A stretch of DNA of 64,000 nucleotides from Amia ocellicauda (GCF_036373705.1 NC_089863.1:24052917-24116916), one strand, 5' to 3'; numbered from the stretch's first letter, positions 1 to 12,799 are shown. The notes: a model not told the origin generated them from the sequence alone. A program made the numbers and translations.

Positions 1-930
1 TTCAGGCTGTCGTTTTGTGAATGGTGTGCAGTCTGTTGTATAACAGCCCCACAGAGAGAGTCAGTAGGAAGGCGAACACGATTGAGTTAACGTGTGCCCA
101 TTTACAAGTTCAATTAATCAATAAATAAATACAGCAGATCTGGGTTTCATTAAGGACTGGTTTAATAAATGCACCCATAAACGCCACGAGTGAAACGTGC
201 ACACTTTAGTTCAACTATAACCTGCTATATTGCAGTTGCTGTTACTGTATGATTAATCGTGAAACGTGTGTATTTTGTTTCAACTGTAACTTGCCCTGGT
301 TAAGGACGTCTGCTAAGTAAATAAAAAAATAATAGGGCAAAAAGTGTCGTTTGCAGTTACAAATCTGTAGTAAGAGTAATAAGTTAAGGGAGTCAAGTTA
401 CAAACTTGTAAAATACACATCTAATAGCACATATCTTGATGATGATTATAATAACAATAATAAATAGCAAATAAATATTTTATTGTTGCACATGGAAAAG
501 TTTTCTTATGTGTTCTAAACGTGCATTTATTACGTGGTCTCCAATCACGTAAAGCATAAAGAATAAAATAGACACAAAACTCCTTTCCACATCAGGCTCT
601 ATTGCTCGTAGTGTACTGTACTGTACGTAGCCTATTGTACGTTATTAAATACACTAATCTGTAAAGAAATCACAGATAATGCATTCTTATTGAAACTATT
701 ACCACAGTATTAATTACAAAATGCCACCATTCATACAGATCTGAGGTAAAATAGACTACCTCCGTTGCAGGAAAGAAATGTATTGGATTTGTAGACGGGT
801 TTCCCTTTGCATAACTTTAATTTCTAAAAAATAAAACTATCTATATAACTATGCATCCCTAATATGATCAATGACCTGAAGCAGACTGTGAAAGAACCCA
901 AGACTGTTTTAAAGTGAAGAAGTGGAATAT
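1..930. other. AT-rich intergenic stretch, nothing recognised
   Basis: No open reading frame, RNA gene or known repeat could be supported here. The sequence is AT-rich with many stop codons in all frames. The last part (from about 870) merges into a Tc1-like relic. Confidence 0.5.
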
Positions 931-1410
931 TCTGCAATGGTCAAGTCAGTCACCTGACCTGAATCCAACTGAGCAGCATTTCATTGCTGAAGGCAAAACT
1001 GAAGGCCAAACAGCAAGAACAAGCAGGAACTAAAGACACTGCAGTGCAGGCCTGTAGAGCATCACCAGGGAAGAAACCCAGCATCTGCTGATGTCTATGG
1101 GCTCCAGACTTCAGGCAGTCATTGACTGCAAAGGATTTGCCACCAAGTATTGAAACTCTCAATTTAATTCATGATTATGTTAGTTTGTCCAAATACTTTG
1201 AGCCCCTAAAATTGGGGGGACCACCTATAGAAATGGGTGTAATTCCTGCACTGTTCACCCAGTTTGGATGTAACTACCTCAAATTAAAGATGAAAGTCTA
1301 CACTTAAAGCACATCTTGATTGTTTCCTTTCAAATCCATTGTGGTGGTGTACAGAGCAAAAATGATGACAATTGTGTCACTGTCCAAATATTTATGGACC
1401 TAACTGTATA
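870..1410 (+). mobile_element. Tc1/mariner-type transposon relic, 3' end
   Basis: A degenerate plus-strand translation around 930-985 contains the SPDLNPTEH-like motif that surrounds the third catalytic acidic residue of Tc1/mariner transposases. It is followed by the non-coding 3' part and an end reading TATTTATGGACCTAACTGTA. The same element in reverse orientation is found at 29715-30118 and again in the second duplicated unit at 56755-57158, which confirms that it is dispersed. The 5' part and any intact reading frame are missing, so this is a dead fragment. Confidence 0.75.
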
Positions 1411-1439
1411 CTGAACTGCAAAGAGATGTTAAAAAAAGG

Positions 1440-2960
1440 GATTAGGAAAGCAAAGAGGGAAATAAAAAGAAACATAGCTCTTGGAGCTAAAACTAATGCA
1501 ATGAGCTTTTTTCCAATACTATAACAGCAAGAGGGCAGTGAAATTGGTAAAGGCTAAAGGAACAAGATGTGGCAAATGTTCTAAATGAGTATTTTTTTTA
1601 CGAACGAAAAAACAGAAAACATGTCACAGGTTAACAATCAGTCCAGTCAAACCATAAGAGAGATCAGGATGAATGAGGAGGAGGTACTAAAGGGAATTAA
1701 AAACAAACAAATCACCTGGGCAAGATGGTATATTTCCAACAGTACTTAAAGAAATGAGGGAAATGATTTATAGGCCGCTATCTCAAATATTCCAAATGAC
1801 ACTTAGAACAGGGGATGTGCCAACTGACTGGAAGACAGCAAATGTCAAACCAATCCACAAGAAAGGGACAAAACTGAGCCAGGAAATTACAGACCAATTA
1901 CCAATTAGACAGAAAATAGAGGAGCATCTTAATGAAAACCATATTCTTGGAGATAGTCAACATGGGTTTAGACGAGGCAGATCATGTCTTACTAATCTAT
2001 TAGACTTTTTTGAACATGCAACTGCAGCTGTAGATCATGTGAAAGCATATGATATGATATGATATACTTAGATTTCCAGAAAGCTTTTGATAAGGTTCCA
2101 CACCAAAGACTGATCCTCAGATTGGAAGCTGTAGGCATTCAGGGTAATGTAAGTAGATGGATTATGAACTGGTTGATGTATAGCAGGGGTAGATGTTGAC
2201 TTTTTTTTTTTCCATTTGCCAGCAGGACTAGTGGCTCGCAAGTTGCACTAACCAGCCAATTCAAATCCAGTCATTATTTTAAATTATTGTCAGAAAAAAA
2301 AATTGTTGAAAATATTGACAAATTGTGTTATTTAAAACGGTAACAAACTTTATTCCACTGAAAGGAATAAAAAAAAATGTAAATATGTAGATAATGATTC
2401 ATCTGATGCTACTTTGTGCTCACAGTTTGTATGATTTTCTGTAGTTAGCAAATTTGCAGTTGATACTAAAATAGGTGTCTCAACAGGCTATTCAGAGGGA
2501 CTTGGATAATATTCAGTTGTGGGCGACACCTGGCAGATGAAATTCAATGGGGATAAGTGCAAGGTATTACATGCAGGTAACCAACAAAAGTTCAAACTCC
2601 CACAGAAACTCCAGCCTGCAAGTGATGTCCATTGTCTGACAAAAGCTGTGAATACATACGTGGATGTGGACCGACATTTTGAATACTGATGCAAAGCGAG
2701 CAGATGTGTCGAAAACACAAGACATATCGACATACGAGACCAGCAGGGACACAAATGGAAACTGGGCTTCAATGCATTCAAGACAGAAAACAGGAGACAC
2801 TTCTTCACACAGAGAGACACCATCTGGACAGACTCCCCAGCGATGTGGCTGAAGGACAATCTGGGATCATTCAAAACCAGACTGGATAGGATCCTCGGAT
2901 CACTTAGTTATTAATGGACACAAAAGGGGGGCGATGGGGCGAAGGGCCTCCTCTCGTTTG
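1440..2960 (+). mobile_element. Non-LTR retrotransposon (CR1/L2-like LINE) reverse-transcriptase remnant
   Basis: Plus-strand translation shows broken pieces of a LINE reverse transcriptase. A segment at 1754-2062 carries DWKTANVKPIHKKG and HGFRRGRSCLTNLLDFFE. A frame-shifted continuation at 2063-2180 carries YLDFQKAFDKVPHQRL. The catalytic box expected near 2450-2470 reads FAVD instead of FADD. The typical 3' tail of such proteins (LGSFKTRLDRILGS) lies near 2865-2905. Frameshifts, stops and the changed catalytic aspartate make it non-functional. The endonuclease-type fragment at 3440-4340 is in the opposite orientation and is probably a separate insertion. Confidence 0.85.
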
Positions 2961-2989
2961 GGCACTTATTTTAAATCCCGTTATTAGTT

Positions 2990-3330
2990 TTGTGGCATGA
3001 AGTGTCCGACACCGACATTCCGCGGTTGAAACAGGTAATGAAATAAACACGGTACCGAGGGCCTCTGTGTCCGTGTCCGCCGCTCCCGGTCCTGCTGCCT
3101 CCGGCTCCACTCCGCTCCGCGCTGCTCTCTCCTCAGAGCCGGGCACAGGCGCTCTCCGGCCGGCTCGCTGAGCAGAGCCGAGTCCGCCGTCTGCGGGACT
3201 GAACACACGTCACCACGTCCCGCACCCAATCAGACGAGTCCTCCCGTTCTGCCCTCCGCGGCCGATTGGTTGCTTGCCTTTAGGAGGCGGGACGTACATC
3301 CCGCGTTTGATTGGCTTACTTACTTCTTCA
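2990..3330. promoter_or_regulatory. CpG-rich promoter-like island with three CCAAT boxes and a GC box
   Basis: A GC- and CpG-rich segment stands out from AT-rich surroundings. It carries a CCAAT at 3226-3230, inverted CCAAT (ATTGG) at 3265-3269 and 3310-3314, and a GC box (GGAGGCGGG) near 3283-3291. The CCAAT elements are roughly 40-45 bp apart, as is common in NF-Y promoters. No TATA box or adjoining coding exon was seen, so the gene it would serve (possibly leftward, beyond the window) is unknown. This is inference from motif composition only. Confidence 0.45.
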
Positions 3331-3439
3331 AGGCCAGATCCAACCCTGTGAACAGAGGAGACCTTTGTATATCTCCATGTAAATTGTGGCTGTGTTACCC
3401 ACATATCTTCTCGTATGCTGATGTGTCCTTGTATGTTAT

Positions 3440-4340
3440 TTCAATACAATAGTATCCCGTGTGCCCCAGTCTAAAAGTGCCGCCTCATACCTTCCAGGTT
3501 TGCTTTTCTGAAATTGTAGACCATTGTTTTAGACTTGGGCCTTGTTTTTTGAAGGAATGCCTCAAAGCGAACCATATTGTGATCACAATTTGCCATTGGT
3601 TCTCTAACTACTGTCCCCCTGACTCTATCCTGGTCATTTGAAAAGATCAAGTCGATGCATGCGCTCTCTCTGGTTGGTTCCCAGACAAACTGAGTTAGAA
3701 AGCAGTCATTTACCATCTCAACCAATTCCATTTCTGCTTGTGTAGTCCCCACTGGGCTTTCCCAGTCTATGTTTGGGAAATTGAAATCCCCCATTATAAC
3801 AGCCACATCCTTGCTACATGCAGTCCTGATTACACTGTACAATGCAGCATCTTTCTGAATATCTGAGTTGGGTGGTCTGTAACACTCCTACCGCTAATCC
3901 TCCAGATCTCTTGTTCAAATGTTTCACCCACAAAGATTTAATTTGAGTTCTTCTGCCTCAATGTCATTTCTGACATATAATGCTACCCCACCCCCTCTTC
4001 AATTTTGCCTGTCTCTCCTAAACTGTGTGTATCCCTTCAACTTGTATTCATCCCCATCATTTTCTGTAAGCCATGTTTCTGTCACTCCTACAACATCATA
4101 GTCATCCGCCAGCACTGTGGCTTCTAGGTCTAACATCTTGTTCCTTATACTCCTGGCATTGAGGTACAAACATTTCAGGACTTTAATACCAGCAGTCTCC
4201 CTTGATTTTCTTTCCTCAGTGGAACATCTCCCATTGTCAGAGCTCCCTGCCCCCTGGTCCCTAGTTTTTCAATGACTCTGCACATACGTTCTCCCAATGC
4301 ATCAGCCCCCCTTCTGTTTAGATGTAGACCGTTATTGTGT
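3440..4340 (-). mobile_element. LINE endonuclease-domain remnant
   Basis: Minus-strand translation of 3471-3842 gives an exonuclease-endonuclease-phosphatase (EEP) type domain with VAVIMGDFNFPNIDWESP, the IDLIFSNDQ block and the CDHNMVRFE block, as in non-LTR retrotransposons. Upstream pieces of the same domain (the NLRSIRNK-, VTETWLTE- and YRRDR-type blocks) can be followed in broken frames to about 4330. It has lost its start and its reverse transcriptase and contains stops and frameshifts. It faces opposite to the reverse-transcriptase relic at 1440-2960. Confidence 0.8.
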
Positions 4341-5099
4341 TGTTTTGTTTACCTCTGTTAATAAAAATTGCATAAAAACAGAAAAAGAGCAGAACAGTGG
4401 CCTGACTTCCTGTGAGAGAGGATCTCACCCCAGTTGGCCACCAATCACGGGCCTGTGTGTCTGAAGGGAGGGGGTGTCAGCGCATCATGCTAAAACACAG
4501 AGGTTCAAAGCACTTCTCAGCTGAAGCAGTTTGCTGATTTCAATCCACACAATGTTTTTTTTAAATTGTAAACTGCTTTACTTTAATATCACACCAAGAC
4601 CCTTGCTCTTCTCAGTCCCAGATAACCCACAATCTCCAGTTTACAAGGCAGGTGTTTCGACCCATTAAGCAACAGCAGCATAAAAGAGTTTCACACAAGA
4701 ATACACAGTCCGGGTCTTCGCCCATCATAGACCAGCAGGTAAACAGCGTTAATGGTGATTTAATTGAATGATCAATAGAGCTGATTGGTAGAAAAGTCAA
4801 CTGTCCCATCCCCCTGGGTCTTGCTGAGCTCGTTATGACCAGGTCATAGGAAAGGACGATTGCCGAGAAGTGGAGAAATGGGCAAGTGCATTCTCTCAAG
4901 ACCATAGATGGGCAGACTGGAACACATCTTTTATTTATTGCTATCCCTATTACAGGGAGCTTCATGGCTTCTCCATTGGCAAGCCTCCCATTGTGGTTTA
5001 GGGTTATTCTATATTTGCATCCATTTTACTTCCATTGCTCCCCTGTATCCCCCTGACATTTCATTAAACATTGATTGATGTACCGGTTGTTCCTCTTGG
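4340..5099. other. Unique left flank of the tandem duplication
   Basis: No gene or known repeat was recognised. The stretch ends at the left breakpoint, where flank sequence ending CCTCTTGG meets the first duplicated unit. Confidence 0.5.
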
Positions 5100-6785
5100 C
5101 ACTGGGAGAGTAGGCAAATGAAGGAACCTAATCTGAAGGTGGTGCCTTCAGTGGTGTAGTATGGCAACAAGAATCAAACCTCTTTAAACCCCACGCCTTT
5201 ACTACACCTCCTGTTAATCGCACTTTCGCACGGCTCACTCCACTGACACTTTCCCCTGTCCCACTCCTCCTCGATCTCACTTTTGATCACTAACTTTCAC
5301 CGACTGGAATTCTCTGAAGAAAGCAAACCAAGAAAAATGCTTGACAAGTCATTACAGTGTGAACAGATTTTATTGACACTAGTCTCTGTGGACAAAGCCC
5401 TAATCAGGACAGACATTGCAACACAATCAGGGAGGGGAGAGGAAATTGTTGATTTAAAAAACGTTCCAGCTAAAGTGAAAAAGGACAGGAATTTGCTACA
5501 GACAGGCACCATGGCATCAGACTCCGAATGCCTGCTTTGTTGCCCACTGGGAATGTGAGGGGACTTTGGTAAAGACAATACAGTATACAGCACTAGCAGT
5601 GGGCCCAGCAATACCAGTCAGAGTCCCTCTTCCTTCTTTAGATAAAATTAATTCCTTATCTTAAAGCTGTGCAAAACGCGGCGTAATCTCCTGTCCCTCT
5701 CACTGGGTATCCTGTACAACTGTGCATATTGAACAGACGCCTCGGACACGGACACACACACACACACAGGAGATGTCAGAAGTTTCACAACTCTGGTAAC
5801 AAAGGCCCAGACACACAGGTCCCATTACCGCTCACTGGGAAAGTGTGAGGGAGACGATGAAGTCATGACTGTATAATCGGTGACAGGAAAGACGTGCGTC
5901 GGACTCACCATAGGGTCCCTGGTCACCTGCAACACGCCAGGAACACACCAGAGAACACGGGGGGAGAGGATCGGACTGTTTGAAAGAGTGAACAGGCGAG
6001 CGTTTGAGGGAGCGAGCGTGTCAGTGCGTCAGTGCGCAGTGTCTCAGTGTGCTGCGGTCAGCGCGTTGAGGAGTCAGTGCGTTGTATTCCAGTGCAATAT
6101 GGCATTGATAACTATGGGAACACAGCCACAATGGAGACCAGTAACAATGTAATTGTGCCCAACAATGACTTTATGTTAGCTGAACTGAAATGGCACAACT
6201 ATGAAGCAAACTGATCCCACAAGGATCCCACAGGTGGGGGCCGTTTGCAGAAGGGCAGTAGCTGGGCGCAGCTCTCGTTCAGACGGGTTTTGCCAGTGAA
6301 GCTCGCCTGTCTGCGCCAATAACAGAAGAACCCGGAAACACAAGCTGTGGGGCCACCTGCTCCGATAGGAATGGACAAGGTCAAAGGTCAAATGCATTAG
6401 TAGTGCGTTAATGTAGTGCATTTTGTAAACGCATCAGACAAATCAAACTACCAAACAATCAAAACAATAACAAATCAAGTGCATTTAAAATCATCTTTTT
6501 ATTTCAAAATACAACAGCTGAAAAGAATAAACGCACTTGGCCCAAAGCATCACAAGATTAGTCGCGTCTTCTCTCGAGAACACACACCCGGCGCTGCTGT
6601 CTGCCATCGTACTGACTGAGCCGCGTTCAGCCCCCCAGACTCCAGCGCGCGCTCTTGCCCTTTCAGCAACGGCTGCTTTACCCCCAGACTGTGTGCCGGG
6701 CGTCAATAAAGGCTGTCACAGCCCCTCTATTGAAACAAGACAGTCAGCCCCACCTATTAACATCGGGACTTCCGTCTTACCCGAA
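5100..6785. other. Intergenic stretch at the start of unit 1
   Basis: No exon could be supported. Several short open frames exist and are conserved in unit 2 only because the whole unit is duplicated. It contains a short CA run near 5750-5770 and a run of loosely repeated GTCAGTGCG-type words near 6015-6085. A minus-strand AATAAA at about 6497-6502 could serve leftward transcripts. Confidence 0.4.
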
Positions 6786-7700
6786 GCAGTGCATTATGGG
6801 AGTCGCACAGAGTTCCTGTGGCGCTTTTCTCCCCATCTCTGTCATGGCAAACCTGCCTCATTTCATATTCAAAGCTTTCTTTTTAAAAAACAATTGCATT
6901 TTTAACAGGATGCACCTGGATTGTATTAGACACTTCTTAACACATACGAGTTATTATTTAACCAGCAGTGTTTTCACCCGGCCTGACGAGCGCTGTATCA
7001 GCGAAGTGCTCTCTCTAGTAGCCGGTCATGAATATCCATGAGCACATCAAGCCTGAGGCCTGGTTTGGTTGTTATAGACGGGTGACAGATCGGCGGCAAT
7101 TCAAAACATACGAGAGCCTGTGGGTAATTATTATTATTTATATATTAGAAAATCAGTAATACTAATGTCTCGGAAATGTTCGGTATTTTTTGTATTATAT
7201 ATGAAGTAAAATGTACAGAATATCATCCAGCGGAAAATGGAGAAGAGATTCTTATTGGTTGTGTTGCCACAATTAAATACCGAACACCTTCATGGCATCA
7301 GAATTACGACTTCTACTACTACTGACAGTAATAATAATGATCCACACGCTGACTATTCGTTTTGAATCGCCGCCAATCCGTCACTTGTCTCCGATAACAA
7401 ACCCCGCCTCCTAGATCGAGGATCTGCCTCAGCAGTCTTGTGCTCATGAATATTCATGACCGGCGAATAGAGACAGCACTTCGGCCATAAAGCGCTCGTC
7501 AGGACAGGTGAACACACTGCTGGTTAGATAATAACTTGCATGTCTTCAGAAGGGGCGTCTCTAATACAAGCCAGGTGCATCATGTATAAAAATGCAAGTG
7601 TTTTATAAAAAGAAATCATTGAATATTAAAGAGGCTGGTTTTCCATTGCATAGAAGAAAAGCCTCACCGGAACTCTGTGTGACTCCCATAATGCATTGCA
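6786..7700. repeat. Long inverted repeat (about 0.9 kb palindromic element), unit 1
   Basis: The two halves are reverse complements with scattered mismatches. The outer ends read GCATTATGGGAGTC and GACTCCCATAATGC. Inside them lie matching blocks around GCACCTGGATTGTATTAGA / TCTAATACAAGCCAGGTGC, AACCAGCAGTGTTTTCACC / GTGAACACACTGCTGGTT and CCGGTCATGAATATCCATG / CATGAATATTCATGACCGG, and near the centre TTCGGTATTT / AAATACCGAA. The centre is near 7240. It could be a foldback or non-autonomous DNA transposon. No coding sequence is seen. The copy in unit 2 is at 35129-36051. Confidence 0.85.
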
Positions 7701-7839
7701 GCTCAAAGACAGAAGAAAAGGGGGAGCTGACCATCTCGTTTAAATAGAGGACCTTCAGCTGTGTTGTTGCCCACTCTGAGCCAGACCCCCCTGTTTGAAT
7801 CCAGGTCTCTGTGTCTCTGTTTCCTGGTCTGTCTCTGTG

Positions 7840-8655
7840 CGTCTCAGTATATAGTGTGTCTATATAGTGCGTCTCAGTATACAGTGTGTCTATATAGCGC
7901 GTCTCAGTATATAGTGCGTCTGTATAGTGCGTCTCAGTATACAGTGCATCTATATAGTGCGTCTCAGTATATAGTGTCTATATAGTGCGTCTCAGTATAT
8001 AGTGCATCTATATAGTGCGTCTCAGTATACAGTGCATCTATATAGTGTGTCTCAGTATATAGTGCATCTATATAGTGCGTCTCAGTATACAGTGCATCTA
8101 TATAGTGCGTCTCAGTATACAGAGCATCTATATAGTGCGTCTCAGTATATAGTGCATCTATATAGTGCGTCTCAGTATACAGTGCATCTATATAGTGCGT
8201 CTCAGTATACAGAGCATCTATATAGTGCGTCTCAGTACACAGAGTATCTATATAGTGCGTCTCAGTACACAGAGTATCTATATAGTTCGTCTCAGTATAC
8301 AGTGCATCTATATAGTGTGTCTCAGTATATAGTGCATCTATATAGTGCGTCTCAGTATACAGTGCATCTATATAGTGCGTCTCAGTATACAGAGCATCTA
8401 TATAGTGCGTCTCAGTATATAGTGCATCTATATAGTGCGTCTCAGTATACAGTGCATCTATATAGTGCGTCTCAGTATACAGAGCATCTATATAGTGCGT
8501 CTCAGTACACAGAGTATCTATATAGTGCGTCTCAGTACACAGAGTATCTATATAGTTCGTCTCAGTATATAGTGTGTCTATATAGTGCGTCTATATAGTG
8601 CGTCTCAGAATATAGTGTGTCTATATAGTGCGTCTATATAGTGCGTCTCAGTATT
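7840..8655. repeat. 30-bp minisatellite beside the MROH stop codon, unit 1
   Basis: Tandem repeats of a 30-bp unit of the form GTCTCAGTATAYAGWGCATC plus TATATAGTGC run up to the MROH stop codon at 8663-8665. The downstream (minus-strand) position makes it likely 3' UTR or immediate 3' flank. Because 30 is a multiple of 3, the plus strand stays open as a 10-residue repeat, which is not evidence of a protein. Shorter truncated units occur at both ends. Confidence 0.9.
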
Positions 8656-8662
8656 GTGTCCC

Positions 8663-11600
8663 TCATGGCACCTCATTAGCGAGCGGGGGCTCAGGCACAC
8701 AGTCATTCATCTCAGACGGCAGAGTGCGACCTAATCTCCTCCCGTCTCCTTGTGTGCTGAAGAGCCTCTTCCACACGGGCTGCGTCGCTGCGCTCTGGCA
8801 CTGGGAGGCGGAGCAGTTCTCCAGGGCCTGGGCAGTGCAGCTCTTAGCCAGGGCGTCGCTCTCCTCCTGCTTGGCCCGCGTCAGAGCACGGACCACCTCC
8901 TGCCACTGTCGGCGTCCCAGGAGGTTCTTATTAATCAGGGACTCTGTGGACAAGAGAGAGCAACACCGAGTCACAACTCAACACAGAGGTCTAGAGCAGC
9001 AAGACAATGTCACCCTGGCTGCCATCAGATCCACAGAAACATTTCAGCTCCACGGGTTCCTCAGTGGCGTTACAGAATCGATACCAATCGCCTGTGCGCT
9101 CCATCATGGGCCCACATCCTCCCCCGGCGTCTCATCTCCTCACCTGTGAATACGGCGGCGTTGGCTCTGACTGCAGGAGAGCGGCTGTTCAAACAGTCCA
9201 GGACGCAGCTGAAGGCCCCGCCCAGCGCCTCGGGGAAATCAGATGCCTGGAAAAGACAAGGAGTCAGATTCGGGGACTCTCAGCAGACCTGTAACTCAAG
9301 AGCCACAAACATCTCTGTGCATCTCTGTCCTTCATACACAACGTCACACGTGTGTGCCTCGGCCCTGCGTGTTGCAGGAGCCAAACTCATGTGAGACAAT
9401 GGGATTGGCTGAACTGGTCCTCACCAAGAACGCGGCCAGGTCCTCCAGAAAGCCGTCTACGAACAGCGCCCCTCTGTCCTGGTTCCTGGAGATCAGCGTC
9501 CTGACAATGTTCAGATCTAGAACCCAGATGCTGTTGTTCAGGGTCCAGAGGCAGGCCTGCACAAACACACGAGCTGAGACTCAACACTGGGCACTGATGC
9601 CAGGACACAGCGGCACAATCCGACAGCAGGACGTCTGTAACTCTTCTGATATTCTTAAAAGCCCCTGCAGCCCCTCCTGGGTTTGCTGCCCGGGTGGTGT
9701 CTGATCTGCTCTTACCTGGGTCACCTCAGGGTTGGGGTCTCGCAGGTGAAGCGCCAGCTGCACCAGGGCCACCTGCAGTTCACGTTTGAGGTGGGCTGTC
9801 ACTGCCGGGCACCTGCACAGGTTCCCCAGCACGGTGGCGCAGGCACAGTGCAGCTCTGCATCATCCTGAAAACAAGCAGAGAAGGTCAGGCACAGAGTGG
9901 CGACAGCACAGCCTGTGAAACACTGAGCACGACAGCCTGCACGGACACCGCAGCCTTAAACAGCGACTCACTTTTTCCCAGAGCGCAGTGATCCTTCGCA
10001 GGACATCTGCAGCGACATCCCGGCTGACGCTGTGCCGTCTCAGGTGGGGCAGAACGTGTGAGAGGGCGGACAGAGCTGCCAGGACCGCCTGCCTGTCCGC
10101 CATGTCCGTGTCCTGCAGGCCAGAGCGGAGGATGGCGAGCAGCTCCCGGCCGTGTTCTGTCACCTGCACACAGAGTGGTGGCTTTGGAATTGAAACATGC
10201 ATCTCTCTCTTCACTGTTTAACACACAGACAGAGCGGCTTCATCCCCACGTCCCCGTCCGCACTGGGCATCCAGCACAAGTCCTTACCTGGGCAGCTGTG
10301 GATCTCTCTATGCCTTGGAAAAGCAGCAGCCTGACGCGCACACAGGGGTCCTGGGCTCGGCGCTTCAAACTCTTCAGTAGTGGCTTCTCCGAGCCGCCCA
10401 GCAGCTGCAAGACAGCAGAGCGAGGCGCAGTGAGAGCAGCCCTCAGCCACATACTCACCTCGGAGAAGAAGGCAGTGGCCGTCACTCTGTGCTGCTCCCG
10501 GTCAGAGCTCAGGGAAGGGACGAGGACCTCCATGATGCCAGGGAGCTGCGGGCCGGCGTGCTCAACCATGGCCCTGGAGGATAAAGGGACAGCCGTAATG
10601 AGACAATAGATAACCGATCTCGGGAACGGAGTAGACAAAGGGAAGCCCCGAATGACAGGCTGGTTTGGAGACCCGTACCTGGCCAGGAGACGGACGCCCT
10701 CGGGGTGGCTGTCAGGGCTCTGCAGTTTCGCCCAGGCCGCCTCCTGCTTTAGCTGATCGGTCGCCTTCCTCAGCTTGGCCCGGGCCAGAAGGGCCTTCAG
10801 TGCCAGTACGATCTCTCTGTGGAGAGAGGAGAGGACAGTGCTGTAGACAGGGAATAAAATTAACACCCGCCAAATGTGGGTAGATTTAGCCCGTGGCGGG
10901 TAAATGTCAATTTTACCAGCCACTTTGGCGGGCTGCCAACAAGTGTACGGGGACTCAACTTTTAGTCGGCATGTTTCAAATGCCAGGAGAACGCTGCCTG
11001 CACGAATGCATAGACCAACTGTAAAGTTTGGAGGAGGAATAATGGTCTCAGGGCTCGGCCCCTTTGTCCCACTGAAGGGAAATCGTAACGCTACAGCCTA
11101 CAGTGACATTCTGGGTGAATTTGCACCTCCAAATTTGTGGCAACAGTTTGGGGAAGCCCTTTCCTGTTTCAGCATGACAAGCCGTGCACAAAGTGAGGTC
11201 CTGACAGAAATAGTTTGTCGAGATTGGTGTGGAAGAACTTGAGTGACCTGCACAGAGCCCCGACCTCAACCCCATCCCACCTTTGGGATGAATGGAAAAG
11301 CCGACTGTGAGCCAGGCCTGATCGCCCAACATCGGCGCCCGACCTCACTAATGCTCTTGTGTCTGAAATCCCCTCAACAATGTTCCAGCATCTAGTGGAA
11401 AGTCTTCCCAGAAGAGTGGAGGCAGTTATTGCATCAAAGGGGGGACCAACTCCATATTCATGCCCATGATTTTGGAATGAGATGTCTGAGGAGCATGTCC
11501 ACATACTTTTGTGGTTGACATTTCGCATCCCCCCCTCCCCCCCACCAGGGGTCCAGTATTTTCGTATCTTAAAAGTGGCAAACAAGGTGCAGGGGGCATG

Positions 11601-12799
11601 ACTCTGCATGTGACCTTAACTCCCTGGCAACCAACTTCTGGACAAACTAGTCAGGACATTTCAGATAACAGACGGCTATAAAATGAGGTTAATTTAGGCA
11701 GATGAAGAATTTGCTTGGAATAAAATAATTAAAACTTTACAGTTAAAATGGACTTTACTTCTTTTGCATGAGGTTTATGAGAGATGCCCTGAGATTATAG
11801 CATCACTTCTAGAAAGTGACAGGTGTAAGAAAGTGAAGGTGTCATATAATTACAATTAATAAAAAATAATGTATTATGTACCAATAGCTGGAGTGAGAAC
11901 TGATCTTATTTTATAACCCCCAATACACAACAATACCTATGAAGTTATACATGTTGTTAATTTAAGAAAAGTGGACTTAATATCTGGGTAATGGAAGGGG
12001 GAAGAGTGGAGCAGCTCCGTGACCTCAGCTCCGGCTCCAGAGCGCTCCGATGAGCTCCACACCGGAGCCGGCACACGGCCAACCCTAGTGTATGTATTAA
12101 TTCTGTATTCGCTGGAACTCAAACGCACAGTTATGTTTCTGAGCGCAGAGCAGCAGTCTGAGTGTGTGCTTTGGAGAGTGAAAGTCAATCGTTTAGTCAA
12201 GTACATTGTATAAATTAGCTGGATAGGTCTTATACATTTTGTATTTCGCTGTTGTGACCGGAACACATTGCCACAAGGACGCTAACGTTAAGGCATTTTC
12301 ATCGCAGCTCACATTGCTAAACTGAATGCAACTGAATGAAAATGTATAAAAAATGAAAAAGAAAAACATATTGGTCGGTTAATTACAGCTGTAATTGCAA
12401 AATATTCCCTTATAAAACAAATAGTCACAACCTTTATAGTTAATTTGAATTTGTGACAAATGAACTAAAAGTTGTGCTAATGTCGGGACAACACGAGTCT
12501 GACACGAGGTGTGTGAGAGTTGACAGGTCTGCTGTTCTTATGCCATTTCCATACGTCTTCTAATAATGTATTTTTACGTAGATATTTATTTAACAAAATT
12601 ATTGTGTTAGAAAAGTATTCATCAATTGCATCAATTACACCATATACATTTCTGCTGAAATGATTTGCGATAGAGACATGCATTTTTTCCTGCGTAGTGG
12701 AGATTCTGCTGAAGAGAAACGTGCGGTTTGTTTACATCGCGTCTCTGCTGGCGTGCATCGTATTGACCAATGGAAAGGACGTCACTGTCTGTCTTCATT

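Noticed and set aside
3210-3404. Short frames over the CpG-rich island
   Set aside because: No conserved protein features; high GC content reduces stop codons.
1440-4340. LINE with 5' inversion by twin priming
   Set aside because: The inverted endonuclease part lies downstream of the 3' end of the reverse-transcriptase part, whereas twin priming puts the inverted segment upstream. Two insertions are more likely.
8002-8598. 198-codon plus-strand frame with 10-residue repeats (LYSASQYTVH)
   Set aside because: Product of the 30-bp minisatellite. It lies antisense to the MROH 3' end and contracts to 108 codons in unit 2.
10904-11242. 112-codon plus-strand frame in MROH intron 16
   Set aside because: It is part of a decayed Tc1-type transposase, not a host gene.
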